Of a stretch of 64,000 nt of DNA, positions 34,351 through 42,213 are shown one piece after another; the stretch's first letter is position 1; each line of letters begins with the position of its first letter. The notes below the pieces were generated by a model that worked only from the letters and a program-made list of their open reading frames with translations, searched no databases and was not told where the DNA came from. This stretch comes from an uncultured Alistipes sp. (lineage in GTDB: Bacteria > Bacteroidota > Bacteroidia > Bacteroidales > Rikenellaceae). The translations under genes were made by a program, and so were the position numbers. The stretch covers positions 62,001-126,000 of the forward strand of contig UQUQ01000003.1 of the NCBI GenBank assembly GCA_900544265.1, written 5' to 3'.

Positions 34351-35634
34351 TCAGTAATCCTCGATTCCGAGCTCCTTGATCTTGCGGTAGAGCGTGCGCT
34401 CGGACATGAACAGTTCGGCGGCCGCCTCGCGACGGCGTCCGTTGTTGCGGCGCAGCGCGCGGATGATCTGCTCGCGCTGCATGTCGGCCTTGGTCTTCTC
34501 GCGCGGCGGCGTGTCGGTCACCTCCTCGCTCTCGACATAGACCGGAGCGGACTCCCCGCCCGCCGGAGCGGTCGGCGCGGAGCAGGGTGCGGAGGCCGAC
34601 GGCGGGTAGATGCCGTGCGGCACGGGGGCATACGCTCCGGCACTCTGCGTGCGCGTGGGCAGCAGTGCCCGGATGTCGGGCGCCGCGTCGGTGCGGTGCG
34701 TATCGACGGCGCGCATCAGCTCGGAGAGCATGCGTTTCAGGTCGTTGATGTCGGCCCGCATGTCGAAGAGCACCTTGTAGAGGAGTTCGCGCTCGGTGGC
34801 CATGCCCTCGTCCGTAGCGGGAGCTCCCGCCGCCACGGGCGTACCGGCATGCTGCTCGGGAAGGTATTTGGCCAGAATCTCGGGCGTGATGACGCGCGTC
34901 TGCTCGATGGCCGAGATCTGTTCGGCGACGTTCTTCAGCTGGCGGATGTTGCCCCGCCAGTAGTAGTTCATCAGCATCTGCCGCGCCGCGTCGTCGAGCG
35001 TCACGGCCGGCATGCGGTACTGCGTGGCCACGTCGGCGGCGAAGCGGCGGAAGAGCAGCGGAATGTCCTCCGGGCGCTCGCGCAGGGCCGGCACCAGGAT
35101 GGGCACGGTGGCCAGGCGGTAGTAGAGGTCCTCGCGGAAGCGGCCCGCGGCGATCGCCTCCTGCAGGTTGACGTTCGTGGCGGCGACGACGCGCACGTTG
35201 GTCTTCTGCACCTTCGAGGAGCCCACGCGCAGGAACTCGCCCGTCTGCAGCACGCGCAGCAGGCGCGCCTGCGTCGGATGGGGCAGCTCGGCCACCTCGT
35301 CCAGGAAGATCGTCCCCCCGTCGGCCTCCTCGAAGTAGCCCTTGCGGGCTTCGAGCGCCCCGGTGAAGGAGCCCTTCTCGTGTCCGAAGAGCTCCGAGTC
35401 GATCGTCCCTTCGGGAATTGCCGCGCAGTTCACGGCGATGTACTTGTTGTGCTTGCGGGCCGAATAGGCATGGATCACCTGCGGAAAAAACTCCTTTCCC
35501 ACACCACTCTCACCCGTGACAAGCACCGTCAGATCGGTCGGCGCCACACGCAGCGCCACGTCGAGCGCCCGGTCGAGCAGCTCCGACGTACCGATGATTC
35601 CGAAACGTTGTTTGACACTTGCTATATCCGTCAT
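34351..35634 (-). CDS. Sigma-54-dependent transcriptional activator without receiver domain
   Basis: This 427-residue protein starts directly with the AAA+ domain: Walker A GESGVGKE (41-48), sigma-54 contact loop GSFTGA (88-93; the classical form is GAFTGA), Walker B GGTIFLDEV (106-114) and an arginine-finger region. A variable Pro/Ala linker and a Fis-type helix-turn-helix (about 385-427) complete it. With no N-terminal sensory domain it may be constitutively active or controlled by a partner. The same arrangement upstream of lptE and secG is common in Bacteroidales, which suggests a link to envelope functions. Confidence 0.9.
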   Translation of the reverse strand: MTDIASVKQRFGIIGTSELLDRALDVALRVAPTDLTVLVTGESGVGKEFFPQVIHAYSARKHNKYIAVNCAAIPEGTIDSELFGHEKGSFTGALEARKGYFEEADGGTIFLDEVAELPHPTQARLLRVLQTGEFLRVGSSKVQKTNVRVVAATNVNLQEAIAAGRFREDLYYRLATVPILVPALRERPEDIPLLFRRFAADVATQYRMPAVTLDDAARQMLMNYYWRGNIRQLKNVAEQISAIEQTRVITPEILAKYLPEQHAGTPVAAGAPATDEGMATERELLYKVLFDMRADINDLKRMLSELMRAVDTHRTDAAPDIRALLPTRTQSAGAYAPVPHGIYPPSASAPCSAPTAPAGGESAPVYVESEEVTDTPPREKTKADMQREQIIRALRRNNGRRREAAAELFMSERTLYRKIKELGIEDY

Positions 35635-35640
35635 TTTCCG

Positions 35641-36459
35641 TCAGTGATTGGATTCGTTTGTCGCATCGTCCCCCTCGGCGGACACGTCGCCCGAGGCCTC
35701 GTCGCCGGAGGCCCCGCCGGTGAGTTCGAGCAGGTACTGCTCCTCGGCGCGCCGCTCCTGCGCCTCGCGGTAATAGCCAAAGGCGATGGCTGCCACGGCA
35801 ATGGCCGCGGCGATGATCGCAATCCAGAGGAAGCGGTCGGCACGACGGCGCGGCGGCTCGTCGACGTAGGTGTAGGCGTCGGTCGTCTTGGGGGGCTTGC
35901 CGTAGCGCAGGCCCCGCAGCGAGGGGTCGGGATTCATCTTCGCCGAGGGCGAGATCCGGGTCTCGGCAAAGGCCGCCTTCACGGCTTCGGCCACCTTGTC
36001 CGGCCGCAGGGGGGCATGGTGCCGGGATTTTCCGCCCTCCTCTCCGCCGTTTCCGTCGTCGGAGTGCGCACGGGCACCGTCCGCCGAAGCCGCGTGCGCA
36101 GGCTCCTCCGCGGCCGACGGGGCTGCGGGCTGCGGCGCCACATCCAGCTGCGGATCGTAGTGGAAGGCGATCGTCCCGTTGGGACCGGGCGCCATCTGGC
36201 CGAAGCCCCGCATGCGGTAGGTGCCGCCGTGCTCGACGGCGTGCCGCACCTCGAAGACGAAGCGGTCGATTTCGCCCGCGGCCTCCAGTTCGGCCATGCC
36301 CGCGTCGCGCAGCACCTGGCGCAGGACGCCGTCGTCGCGCCGCAGCAGCTCCGAGAAGAGCACGGTATGGTCCGGCTCCTTGACGATGAATGCGCCCAGC
36401 TGGGGCACGACCAGCCGCTTGTGGGCCGTCAGGTATTGAGCGATGAGATCGGTCAGCAC
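35641..36459 (-). CDS. HU-CCDC81-like N-terminal domain membrane protein
   Basis: This 272-residue protein has an N-terminal HU/IHF-like fold of the bacterial CCDC81 type (MLTDLIAQYLTAHKRLVVPQ, GRG-like GFGQMAPGPNG). A charged linker follows, then one membrane helix at about 210-230 and an acidic tail. It is a DNA-binding-like domain tethered to the membrane, with unknown ligand and role. The start codon is GTG at 36459 and is preceded by a strong AAGGAGG. It is the first gene of the five-gene operon, 6 nt before the sigma-54 activator gene. Confidence 0.75.
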   Translation of the reverse strand: MLTDLIAQYLTAHKRLVVPQLGAFIVKEPDHTVLFSELLRRDDGVLRQVLRDAGMAELEAAGEIDRFVFEVRHAVEHGGTYRMRGFGQMAPGPNGTIAFHYDPQLDVAPQPAAPSAAEEPAHAASADGARAHSDDGNGGEEGGKSRHHAPLRPDKVAEAVKAAFAETRISPSAKMNPDPSLRGLRYGKPPKTTDAYTYVDEPPRRRADRFLWIAIIAAAIAVAAIAFGYYREAQERRAEEQYLLELTGGASGDEASGDVSAEGDDATNESNH

Positions 36460-36468
36460 GATTGAAAT

Positions 36469-36475
36469 CCTCCTT
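36469..36475 (-). promoter_or_regulatory. Unusually strong Shine-Dalgarno before a GTG start
   Basis: On the - strand AAGGAGG lies 9 nt before the GTG at 36459. Such full anti-SD matches are rare in Bacteroidetes and here they fix the start codon. Confidence 0.8.
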
Positions 36476-36487
36476 GAAAATCCGCAC

Positions 36488-36520
36488 CAAAAATACCGTT
36501 TTTCACGGTAAAAACCAAAA
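36488..36520 (-). promoter_or_regulatory. Promoter of the HU-sigma54 activator-lptE-secG operon
   Basis: On the - strand TTTTG (36516-36520), exactly 20 nt, then TATTTTTG (36488-36495). The predicted leader is about 25 nt and contains the strong SD. Confidence 0.8.
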
Positions 36521-36556
36521 TCTCGGGGGCATTATTCAAAATAATCGGGCAAAGTA

Positions 36557-36588
36557 TTGGTTAAACGAAAAATATTCGCCTATTTTGC
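36557..36588 (+). promoter_or_regulatory. Candidate promoter of the PLP decarboxylase gene
   Basis: TTGG (36557-36560), 20 nt, then TATTTTGC (36581-36588), an imperfect -7 box. The leader would be about 90 nt. Confidence 0.45.
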
Positions 36589-36681
36589 ATCCCGTAATTT
36601 TCAAAAATCCGGACGAGCTACTTTGTCCGAAAAAAAGCGAAGTAGCGAAGCCGGATTGTTCAAACACCAAGCAAGCGCGCC

Positions 36682-38076
36682 ATGAAAGACAAGTACATCG
36701 ACCTGATCGAACAGTCGTTCGACTTCCCGCAGGACGAGTTTTCGGTCGAGGACAATGAGCTGAATTTCCACGACATTCCGCTCATGGAACTCATCAAGCA
36801 GTACGGAACGCCGTTGAAGATCACCTATCTGCCGAAGATTTCGCAGCAGATCAACCGGGCCAAGCGCATGTTCAACGTGGCGATGGCCAAGGTCGATTAC
36901 AAGGGGTCGTACAACTACTGCTACTGCACCAAGTCGAGCCACTTCTCGTTCGTGCTCGAGGAGGCCATGAAGAACGACATCCACCTGGAGACCTCGTCAG
37001 CCTACGACATCCACATCATCAACGCGCTCTACGACGGCGGCATCATCGACAAGGACCGCTACATCATCTGCAACGGCTTCAAGCGCCCGCAGTATGTCGA
37101 GAACATCGCGCAGCTGGTCAACGAGGGCTTCACCAACACGATCCCCGTATTGGACAACAAGGAGGAGATCGACCTCTTCGAGGACGCCTTCACCAAGAAG
37201 TGCAAGGTCGGCATCCGCATCGCCTGCGAGGAGGAGCCCAAGTTCGACTTCTACACCTCGCGCCTGGGTATCCGCTACAACGACATCGTCGACTTCTACA
37301 AGGCCAAGCTCAAGAACAGCAAGAAATTCTCGCTCAAGATGCTGCACTTCTTCATCAACACCGGCATCAAGGACACGGCCTACTACTGGAACGAGCTGTC
37401 GAAGTGCATGAACGTCTACTGCGAGCTGAAGACCATCTGCCCGGAGCTCGACAGCCTGAACATCGGCGGCGGCTTCCCGATCAAGAACTCGCTCAACTTC
37501 GAGTACGACTACGAGTACCTCACCGAGGAGATCGTCGCCCAGATCAAGAACATCTGCCAGCGCAACGGCATCGAGGAGCCCAACATCTTCACCGAGTTCG
37601 GATCGTTCACCGTGGGCGAAAGCGGCGCGGCGCTCTACTCGATCGTCAACCAGAAGCAGCAGAACGACCGCGAGAACTGGTACATGATCGACTCGTCGTT
37701 CATCACCACGCTGCCCGACACGTGGGGCATCAACCAGCGCTACATCATGCTGGCGATCAACAACTGGGACAAGGAGTACCAGCGGGTCTTCCTCGGCGGC
37801 CTGACATGCGACAGCGAGGACTTCTACAACTCGGAGTGCCACACCAACGCGATCTTCCTGCCGAAGCTCGAGAAGGGCAACACGCAGTACATCGGCTTCT
37901 TCCATACGGGCGCCTACCAGGAGGCGCTGGGCGGCTTCGGCGGCATCCAGCACTGCCTGATCCCCGCGCCGAAGCACGTCATCATCGACCGCGACAAGTC
38001 CGACAACGAGTACTACACGCGCCTGTTCGCCAAGGAGCAGTCCTACCGTTCGATGCTCCGCATCCTCGGCTACTGA
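36682..38076 (+). CDS. Fold-III PLP-dependent decarboxylase, probably arginine decarboxylase
   Basis: This 464-residue alanine-racemase-fold decarboxylase has a PLP lysine segment YNYCYCTKSSHFSFV, a glycine-rich phosphate loop (LNIGGGFPIKN) and the substrate-loop Cys/Asp region (LGGLTCDSEDFY). It is shorter than the E. coli-type SpeA of about 650 residues but resembles the Bacteroides proteins annotated as arginine decarboxylase. Diaminopimelate or ornithine decarboxylase activity is less likely but not excluded. No other polyamine genes are adjacent. It is followed by a repeat block and a terminator. Confidence 0.75.
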   Translation: MKDKYIDLIEQSFDFPQDEFSVEDNELNFHDIPLMELIKQYGTPLKITYLPKISQQINRAKRMFNVAMAKVDYKGSYNYCYCTKSSHFSFVLEEAMKNDIHLETSSAYDIHIINALYDGGIIDKDRYIICNGFKRPQYVENIAQLVNEGFTNTIPVLDNKEEIDLFEDAFTKKCKVGIRIACEEEPKFDFYTSRLGIRYNDIVDFYKAKLKNSKKFSLKMLHFFINTGIKDTAYYWNELSKCMNVYCELKTICPELDSLNIGGGFPIKNSLNFEYDYEYLTEEIVAQIKNICQRNGIEEPNIFTEFGSFTVGESGAALYSIVNQKQQNDRENWYMIDSSFITTLPDTWGINQRYIMLAINNWDKEYQRVFLGGLTCDSEDFYNSECHTNAIFLPKLEKGNTQYIGFFHTGAYQEALGGFGGIQHCLIPAPKHVIIDRDKSDNEYYTRLFAKEQSYRSMLRILGY

Positions 38077-38084
38077 CACCGCGA

Positions 38085-38210
38085 GGGGGGGGGTGAGCTG
38101 ATGCGCTTCGGCCAATCGGCGCGATCCGGCCATCGCCTGCGGGGCGGCCAGCCTGCGGGGCGGCCAATCTGCGGGGCGGCCAATCTGCGGGGCCCGACTT
38201 CCGCTCCGAC
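38085..38210 (+). repeat. G9 run and 16-bp repeats in the decarboxylase 3' region
   Basis: A run of nine G (38085-38093) is followed by about three and a half copies of ctgcggggcggccaat (roughly 38138-38195). The block lies between the stop at 38076 and the terminator at 38220. Confidence 0.8.
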
Positions 38211-38219
38211 CGTTTTATA

Positions 38220-38257
38220 GAGGAGCCCGGCATTTTGCCGGGCTCCTCCTTGTTTGT
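38220..38257 (+). terminator. Intrinsic terminator of the decarboxylase gene
   Basis: The arms gaggagcccggca and tgccgggctcctc pair perfectly and a T-rich tract follows. Confidence 0.85.
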
Positions 38258-38327
38258 CCCGCCGCCCGGGCAAATCCGAATCCGGATCACACAAAACGAG
38301 CAATCCTGTTTTTTTATATATTTTTTA

Positions 38328-38335
38328 TACATTTG
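38328..38335 (+). promoter_or_regulatory. -7 box of the small secreted protein gene
   Basis: TACATTTG lies 24 nt before the chosen start at 38360, after a very T-rich tract. It excludes the upstream in-frame start at 38333. Confidence 0.6.
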
Positions 38336-38359
38336 TCCGGACCAATCGATCACGACACG

Positions 38360-38872
38360 ATGAGACGCAAATTGCTGACCACCCTCCCGCTGCTGCTTGC
38401 ACTGCTCGGCAGCGCCGCCGCACCGGCACAAACGACACCGGCCGCACCGCCGACGCAAACGACACCATCGACGCAACCGGCTCCGGCCGGACAGGCACAA
38501 CCGGCAGCCGACGGCAGTGAAGCCATCCGGGCCTGCTACGCGGAGTACCTGAACGACATGCTCCATGGCGGCGGCCGTCGGGGCGATACGCTGCTGCGGG
38601 AGATGCTGACGCCCGAATGCTACGAATGGTTCTACCGCGAGGTGGAAGCCACGGATGCCAATCCGCTTCTCCGCGCGCAGGACACCACGGAGGATGCCCT
38701 CGCCACGCTGACGGTCGAGCCGCTCGGCGGCGACTGGTACATGGTCCGCTACCGCTGGTGGCGCACCGACACCCGACAGATCGAGATTCCGCTGAAGGCG
38801 CAGTGGATAGACGGCCGCTGGCGGATCGTCCGCATCACGCCGATAGACGGCGGCAACCGCTACGGCGACTGA
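38360..38872 (+). CDS. Small secreted protein with Thr/Pro/Gln linker, unknown function
   Basis: This 170-residue protein has a signal peptide (MRRKLLTTLPLLLALLGSAAAPAQ), then a linker of Thr-Pro-Ala-Gln (about 25-60). A compact alpha/beta domain follows (IRACYAEYLNDM ... ALATLTVEPLGGDWYMVRYRWWRT). The domain has the look of the NTF2-like or DUF3828-type fold, but I cannot confirm it. It probably ends up in the periplasm. Its terminator at 38914 separates it from the PagL-like gene. Confidence 0.7.
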   Translation: MRRKLLTTLPLLLALLGSAAAPAQTTPAAPPTQTTPSTQPAPAGQAQPAADGSEAIRACYAEYLNDMLHGGGRRGDTLLREMLTPECYEWFYREVEATDANPLLRAQDTTEDALATLTVEPLGGDWYMVRYRWWRTDTRQIEIPLKAQWIDGRWRIVRITPIDGGNRYGD

Positions 38873-38913
38873 CCGGATACCTCTCGCGTCGCACCACACG
38901 ACAAGGCAAATTT

Positions 38914-38947
38914 ACGGGCGGAGCGTGCTCTTCCGCCCGTTTTTTTG
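38914..38947 (+). terminator. Intrinsic terminator of the small secreted protein gene
   Basis: The arms acgggcgga and tccgcccgt pair around a nine-base loop and a run of T follows. Confidence 0.85.
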
Positions 38948-39017
38948 CGGCCGACAGCGTGGAATCAGCCCAAAATTTCCTACCTTGCGACCCCGAAACG
39001 GGCATAAAACGGACACA

Positions 39018-40295
39018 ATGGAGCAACGGAGGGGCACGAAAAGCGGGTATGGGAGACGAATGGTCCGGGGCATGCTGACCCTGCTGGCCGCCGCCGCATG
39101 GACAATCACGGCGGCGCAGGAGCCCGCCGGCAACGGGCCGGGCAGCGTACCGGACAACCTGCCGGGCAAAAAGTTTATCCACCGGCTCGGCGTCGAGTAC
39201 CGTCCCGAATACATCTTCCCGTCTAATCCCTTTGTGGCCGGGCGCAACGCCTCCGGGCAGCCGATCGACTTTGCGCAGTCGCTGCATCTGCGCTACGCAC
39301 TGCAATACCGGCCCGAAACCGCCGCGGCGCGCATCTACGGCGACGTCTACCAGGGCATCGGCATCGCCCGCTACGACTTCGGCAGTCCCAGCGAAACCGG
39401 CGACCCGGTGGCCGTCTACCTCTTCCAAGGGGCGCGCATCGCCCGCCTGGCGCCGCGTCTCACGCTCCACTACGAGTGGAACTTCGGCCTCTCGTTCGGC
39501 TGGCACCCCTACCATCCCGATACGAACAGCTGGAACGGCATGACGGGGTCGCGTCTGAACGCCTACCTCAACATCGACTTCTACCTGCGCTGGGCACTCT
39601 CGCAGCGCGTGGGGCTCGTCGTCGGGCCGACACTCACCCACTTCTCGAACGGCAACACCAAATTCCCCAACGCCGGGCTCAACACCGTCGGGACGAAGGT
39701 CGGCCTGACGTGCGATCTGGGCACACCGGCCGATGCCGCCCGGCAGCCGCAGGCCGTGCGCCCGCCCTTTCCGCGGCACATGAGCTACGACCTCACCCTC
39801 TTCGGATCGTGGCGCCGCAAGGGCATCCGGCTCGACGGGCGGCTGATCCCCTCGCCCGAGGCCTACCCCGTCGCGGGCATCAGCTTCGCGGCGATGTACA
39901 ACTTCGGCTACCGGTTCCGCGCGGGCCTCGCTGCCGACGGCGTCTACGACGGCAGCGTCAACGTCCGCACCGAAGACTACATCGTCGGCTGGGGCGAGGA
40001 GGACCCCGGCTACACCTTCCACAAGCCCGGCATCGACCGCCAGCTGAGCCTCGGCCTCTCGGCCCGCGCCGAGTTCGTCATGCCGCTCTTCACCGTCGGC
40101 ATCGGCATCGGCGCCAACGTCCTGCACAAGGGCGGCGACCTGGCGGCCGTCTACCAGCTCGTGTCGCTCAAGATCGCCGCGACGCGCAGCACCTACCTCC
40201 ACATCGGCTACAGCCTGCAGAACTTCCGCGACCCCAACTTCCTGATGCTCGGCATCGGATACCGCTTCAACAACCGCACGCCCCGTCTGCGGTAG
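39018..40295 (+). CDS. PagL-like lipid A 3-O-deacylase / acyloxyacyl hydrolase family protein
   Basis: This protein of about 425 residues has a signal peptide (MVRGMLTLLAAAAWTITAA) and an outer-membrane beta-barrel-like body. The PagL signature LTHFSNGNTKFPNAGLNTVG contains the catalytic His-Ser pair. PagL removes an acyl chain from lipid A in the outer membrane, which lowers endotoxin activity (family knowledge). The length is well above that of enterobacterial PagL but fits Bacteroidetes members. The ATG at 39018 was chosen, and 39060 would give a more compact signal peptide. Confidence 0.8.
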   Translation: MEQRRGTKSGYGRRMVRGMLTLLAAAAWTITAAQEPAGNGPGSVPDNLPGKKFIHRLGVEYRPEYIFPSNPFVAGRNASGQPIDFAQSLHLRYALQYRPETAAARIYGDVYQGIGIARYDFGSPSETGDPVAVYLFQGARIARLAPRLTLHYEWNFGLSFGWHPYHPDTNSWNGMTGSRLNAYLNIDFYLRWALSQRVGLVVGPTLTHFSNGNTKFPNAGLNTVGTKVGLTCDLGTPADAARQPQAVRPPFPRHMSYDLTLFGSWRRKGIRLDGRLIPSPEAYPVAGISFAAMYNFGYRFRAGLAADGVYDGSVNVRTEDYIVGWGEEDPGYTFHKPGIDRQLSLGLSARAEFVMPLFTVGIGIGANVLHKGGDLAAVYQLVSLKIAATRSTYLHIGYSLQNFRDPNFLMLGIGYRFNNRTPRLR

Positions 40296-40320
40296 GCCGC
40301 CGGCGAAGGTGCCCGATTTA

Positions 40321-40352
40321 TTTGGCGGCTCCGATCCGTTGCATTATCTTTG
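40321..40352 (+). promoter_or_regulatory. Promoter of engB
   Basis: TTTG (40321-40324), exactly 20 nt, then TATCTTTG (40345-40352). The box covers the upstream ATG at 40350, so translation must start at 40371. Confidence 0.85.
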
Positions 40353-40370
40353 CAGGCAAAACGGAGCGCC

Positions 40371-40964
40371 ATGCAGATCACCAAAGCCGAATTCAAATGC
40401 TCCTCGGAGCGCATCACGCAGGTTCCGAAGGACGACCTGCGCGACATCGCCTTCATCGGGCGCAGCAACGTGGGCAAGTCGTCGCTCATCAACATGCTCA
40501 CCGGCCGCAAGGGGCTGGCCAAGGTCTCGGCGACCCCGGGCAAGACGCGGCTCATCAACCACTTCCGCATCGACGACCGCTGGTACCTGGTCGACCTGCC
40601 GGGCTACGGCTACGCCCGCACCTCGAAGACGCAGCGCGGCGAGTTCTCGAAGCTCATCACCGACTACGTCCTGCGCTGCGAGAAGATGCACTTCCTTTTC
40701 GTGCTGGTCGACATCCGCCTCGAACCCCAGGTGATCGACCTGAACTTCATCCGCCTGCTCGGCGAGCACGGCGTCCCCTTCGGTCTGATCTTCACCAAGG
40801 CCGACAAGCTCTCGCGTGCGCAGGCGCAGCGCAGCGTCGACCGCTACCGCGCCGCCCTCTCCGAAGAGTGGGAGGAGCTGCCGCCGATGCTGGTCAGCTC
40901 GTCGGCCGACGCCTCGGGACGCGACGCGATCCTCGACCTGATCGGCGAATGTCTGAAAGTTTGA
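40371..40964 (+). CDS. engB: Ribosome biogenesis GTPase EngB (YsxC/YihA)
   Basis: EngB is a small essential GTPase for late assembly of the large ribosomal subunit. The 197-residue protein has G1 GRSNVGKSS, G2 around TPGKT, G3 DLPGYG and G4 TKADK. The start at 40371 is fixed by the promoter box overlapping the upstream ATG. It has a convincing promoter and a short leader, and is followed by prs. Confidence 0.95.
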   Translation: MQITKAEFKCSSERITQVPKDDLRDIAFIGRSNVGKSSLINMLTGRKGLAKVSATPGKTRLINHFRIDDRWYLVDLPGYGYARTSKTQRGEFSKLITDYVLRCEKMHFLFVLVDIRLEPQVIDLNFIRLLGEHGVPFGLIFTKADKLSRAQAQRSVDRYRAALSEEWEELPPMLVSSSADASGRDAILDLIGECLKV

Positions 40965-41017
40965 TTCTTTGTTGAAAAAACACCCGACGAAAAGACTGTT
41001 TTTTCATCCTATTGTCC

Positions 41018-41025
41018 TATCTTTG
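41018..41025 (+). promoter_or_regulatory. -7 box of prs
   Basis: TATCTTTG lies 25 nt before the prs start. The upstream region is T-rich without a clear TTTG at 19-21 nt. Confidence 0.6.
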
Positions 41026-41050
41026 CAACATCTTATAATATCCCGCTGTT

Positions 41051-41992
41051 ATGGCAATCCACAAAATCAAAATTTTCACCGGCCGCGGTTCCGAGTACCT
41101 GGCCGAGAAGATCGCGGCGAGCTTCGGCACCACGCTCGGGCAATCGGAGGTGCTGAAGTTCAGCGACGGCGAGTTCCAGCCCTGCTACAACGAGTCGATC
41201 CGCGGCTGCACGGTATTCATCATCCAGTCGACCTTCCCGCCCTCGGACAACCTCATGGAGCTGCTGATGATGATCGACGCCGCACGCCGCGCCTCGGCCT
41301 ACAAGGTCGTGGCCGTGATCCCCTACTTCGGCTGGGCACGGCAGGACCGCAAGGACCGCCCCCGCGTGCCTATCGGCGCCAAGCTCGTCGCCAACCTGCT
41401 CATGGCCGCCGGTGTGGATCGCATCATGACGATGGACCTGCATGCCGACCAGATCCAGGGATTTTTCGACATTCCCGTCGACGCACTCTACGCCAGCGGC
41501 ATCTTCATCCCCTACATCCAGAGCCTGCAGATCGAGGACCTCTCGATCGCCGCGCCCGACATGGGCGGTGCCAAGCGCGCCAACACCTACGCCAAGCTGC
41601 TCGGCACGCCGATCATCATCTCGCACAAGGAGCGCGCCAAGGCCAACGTCGTGGGCAAGATGACCGCCATCGGTGAGGTCGAGGGCCGCAACGTGCTGAT
41701 CGTCGACGACATGATCGACACGGCCGGCACGATCTGCATGGCCGCCGACATGCTCATGTCGCGCGGTGCGAAGAGCGTGCGCGCGGCGATCACCCACCCC
41801 GTCCTCTCGGGTCCGGCCTACGAGCGCATCAACGACAGCGCCCTGCAGGAGGTGATCGTCACCGACACCATTCCGCTCAACCCCAACAAGGACCTGCACA
41901 AGTTCACGGTGCTGTCGGTCGCCGACATCTTCGCCGACGTCATCGAACGCGTGCACAACTACAAGGAGATCTCCTCGATCTTCTTCAAGTAA
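41051..41992 (+). CDS. prs: Ribose-phosphate pyrophosphokinase
   Basis: Prs makes PRPP from ribose 5-phosphate and ATP, feeding purine, pyrimidine, His and Trp synthesis. The 313-residue protein has the conserved IKIFTGRGSEYLAEKIA start, the ATP flexible loop (YFGWARQDRKDRPRVPIGAK) and the divalent/PRPP motif MTMDLHADQIQGFF. The PRPP loop VLIVDDMIDTAGT completes it. A strong terminator follows 22 nt after the stop. Confidence 0.97.
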   Translation: MAIHKIKIFTGRGSEYLAEKIAASFGTTLGQSEVLKFSDGEFQPCYNESIRGCTVFIIQSTFPPSDNLMELLMMIDAARRASAYKVVAVIPYFGWARQDRKDRPRVPIGAKLVANLLMAAGVDRIMTMDLHADQIQGFFDIPVDALYASGIFIPYIQSLQIEDLSIAAPDMGGAKRANTYAKLLGTPIIISHKERAKANVVGKMTAIGEVEGRNVLIVDDMIDTAGTICMAADMLMSRGAKSVRAAITHPVLSGPAYERINDSALQEVIVTDTIPLNPNKDLHKFTVLSVADIFADVIERVHNYKEISSIFFK

Positions 41993-42013
41993 CCGGCCCG
42001 ACCGGCATAGACA

Positions 42014-42060
42014 CAGGCGCGGGGGAATACACCGATGTATTCCCCCGCGCCTGTTTTGTG
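42014..42060 (+). terminator. Intrinsic terminator of prs
   Basis: The arms caggcgcgggggaatac and gtattcccccgcgcctg form a perfect 17-bp stem around a six-base loop, followed by a T-rich tract. It may also stop the opposing SDR transcript. Confidence 0.9.
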
Positions 42061-42142
42061 TGTCTGTCCCGACGGAAACAGCCCCGCCACCGGACCCGTA
42101 AATTTTGCTGCGGCACCGCCCGACGGGCCAAAATACCGCGCC

Positions 42143-42203
42143 GAGCCGAAACACTGCTCGACGAGCCGAAACATCGCCGCCGGCCCGAAACATCGCCGCC
42201 GGT
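42143..42203 (-). repeat. 20-bp degenerate repeats after the SDR gene
   Basis: About three copies of gagccgaaacatcgccgccg with variations. The stretch lies between the minus-strand SDR stop and the prs hairpin. Confidence 0.7.
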
Positions 42204-42213
42204 CTGCGCCCTG

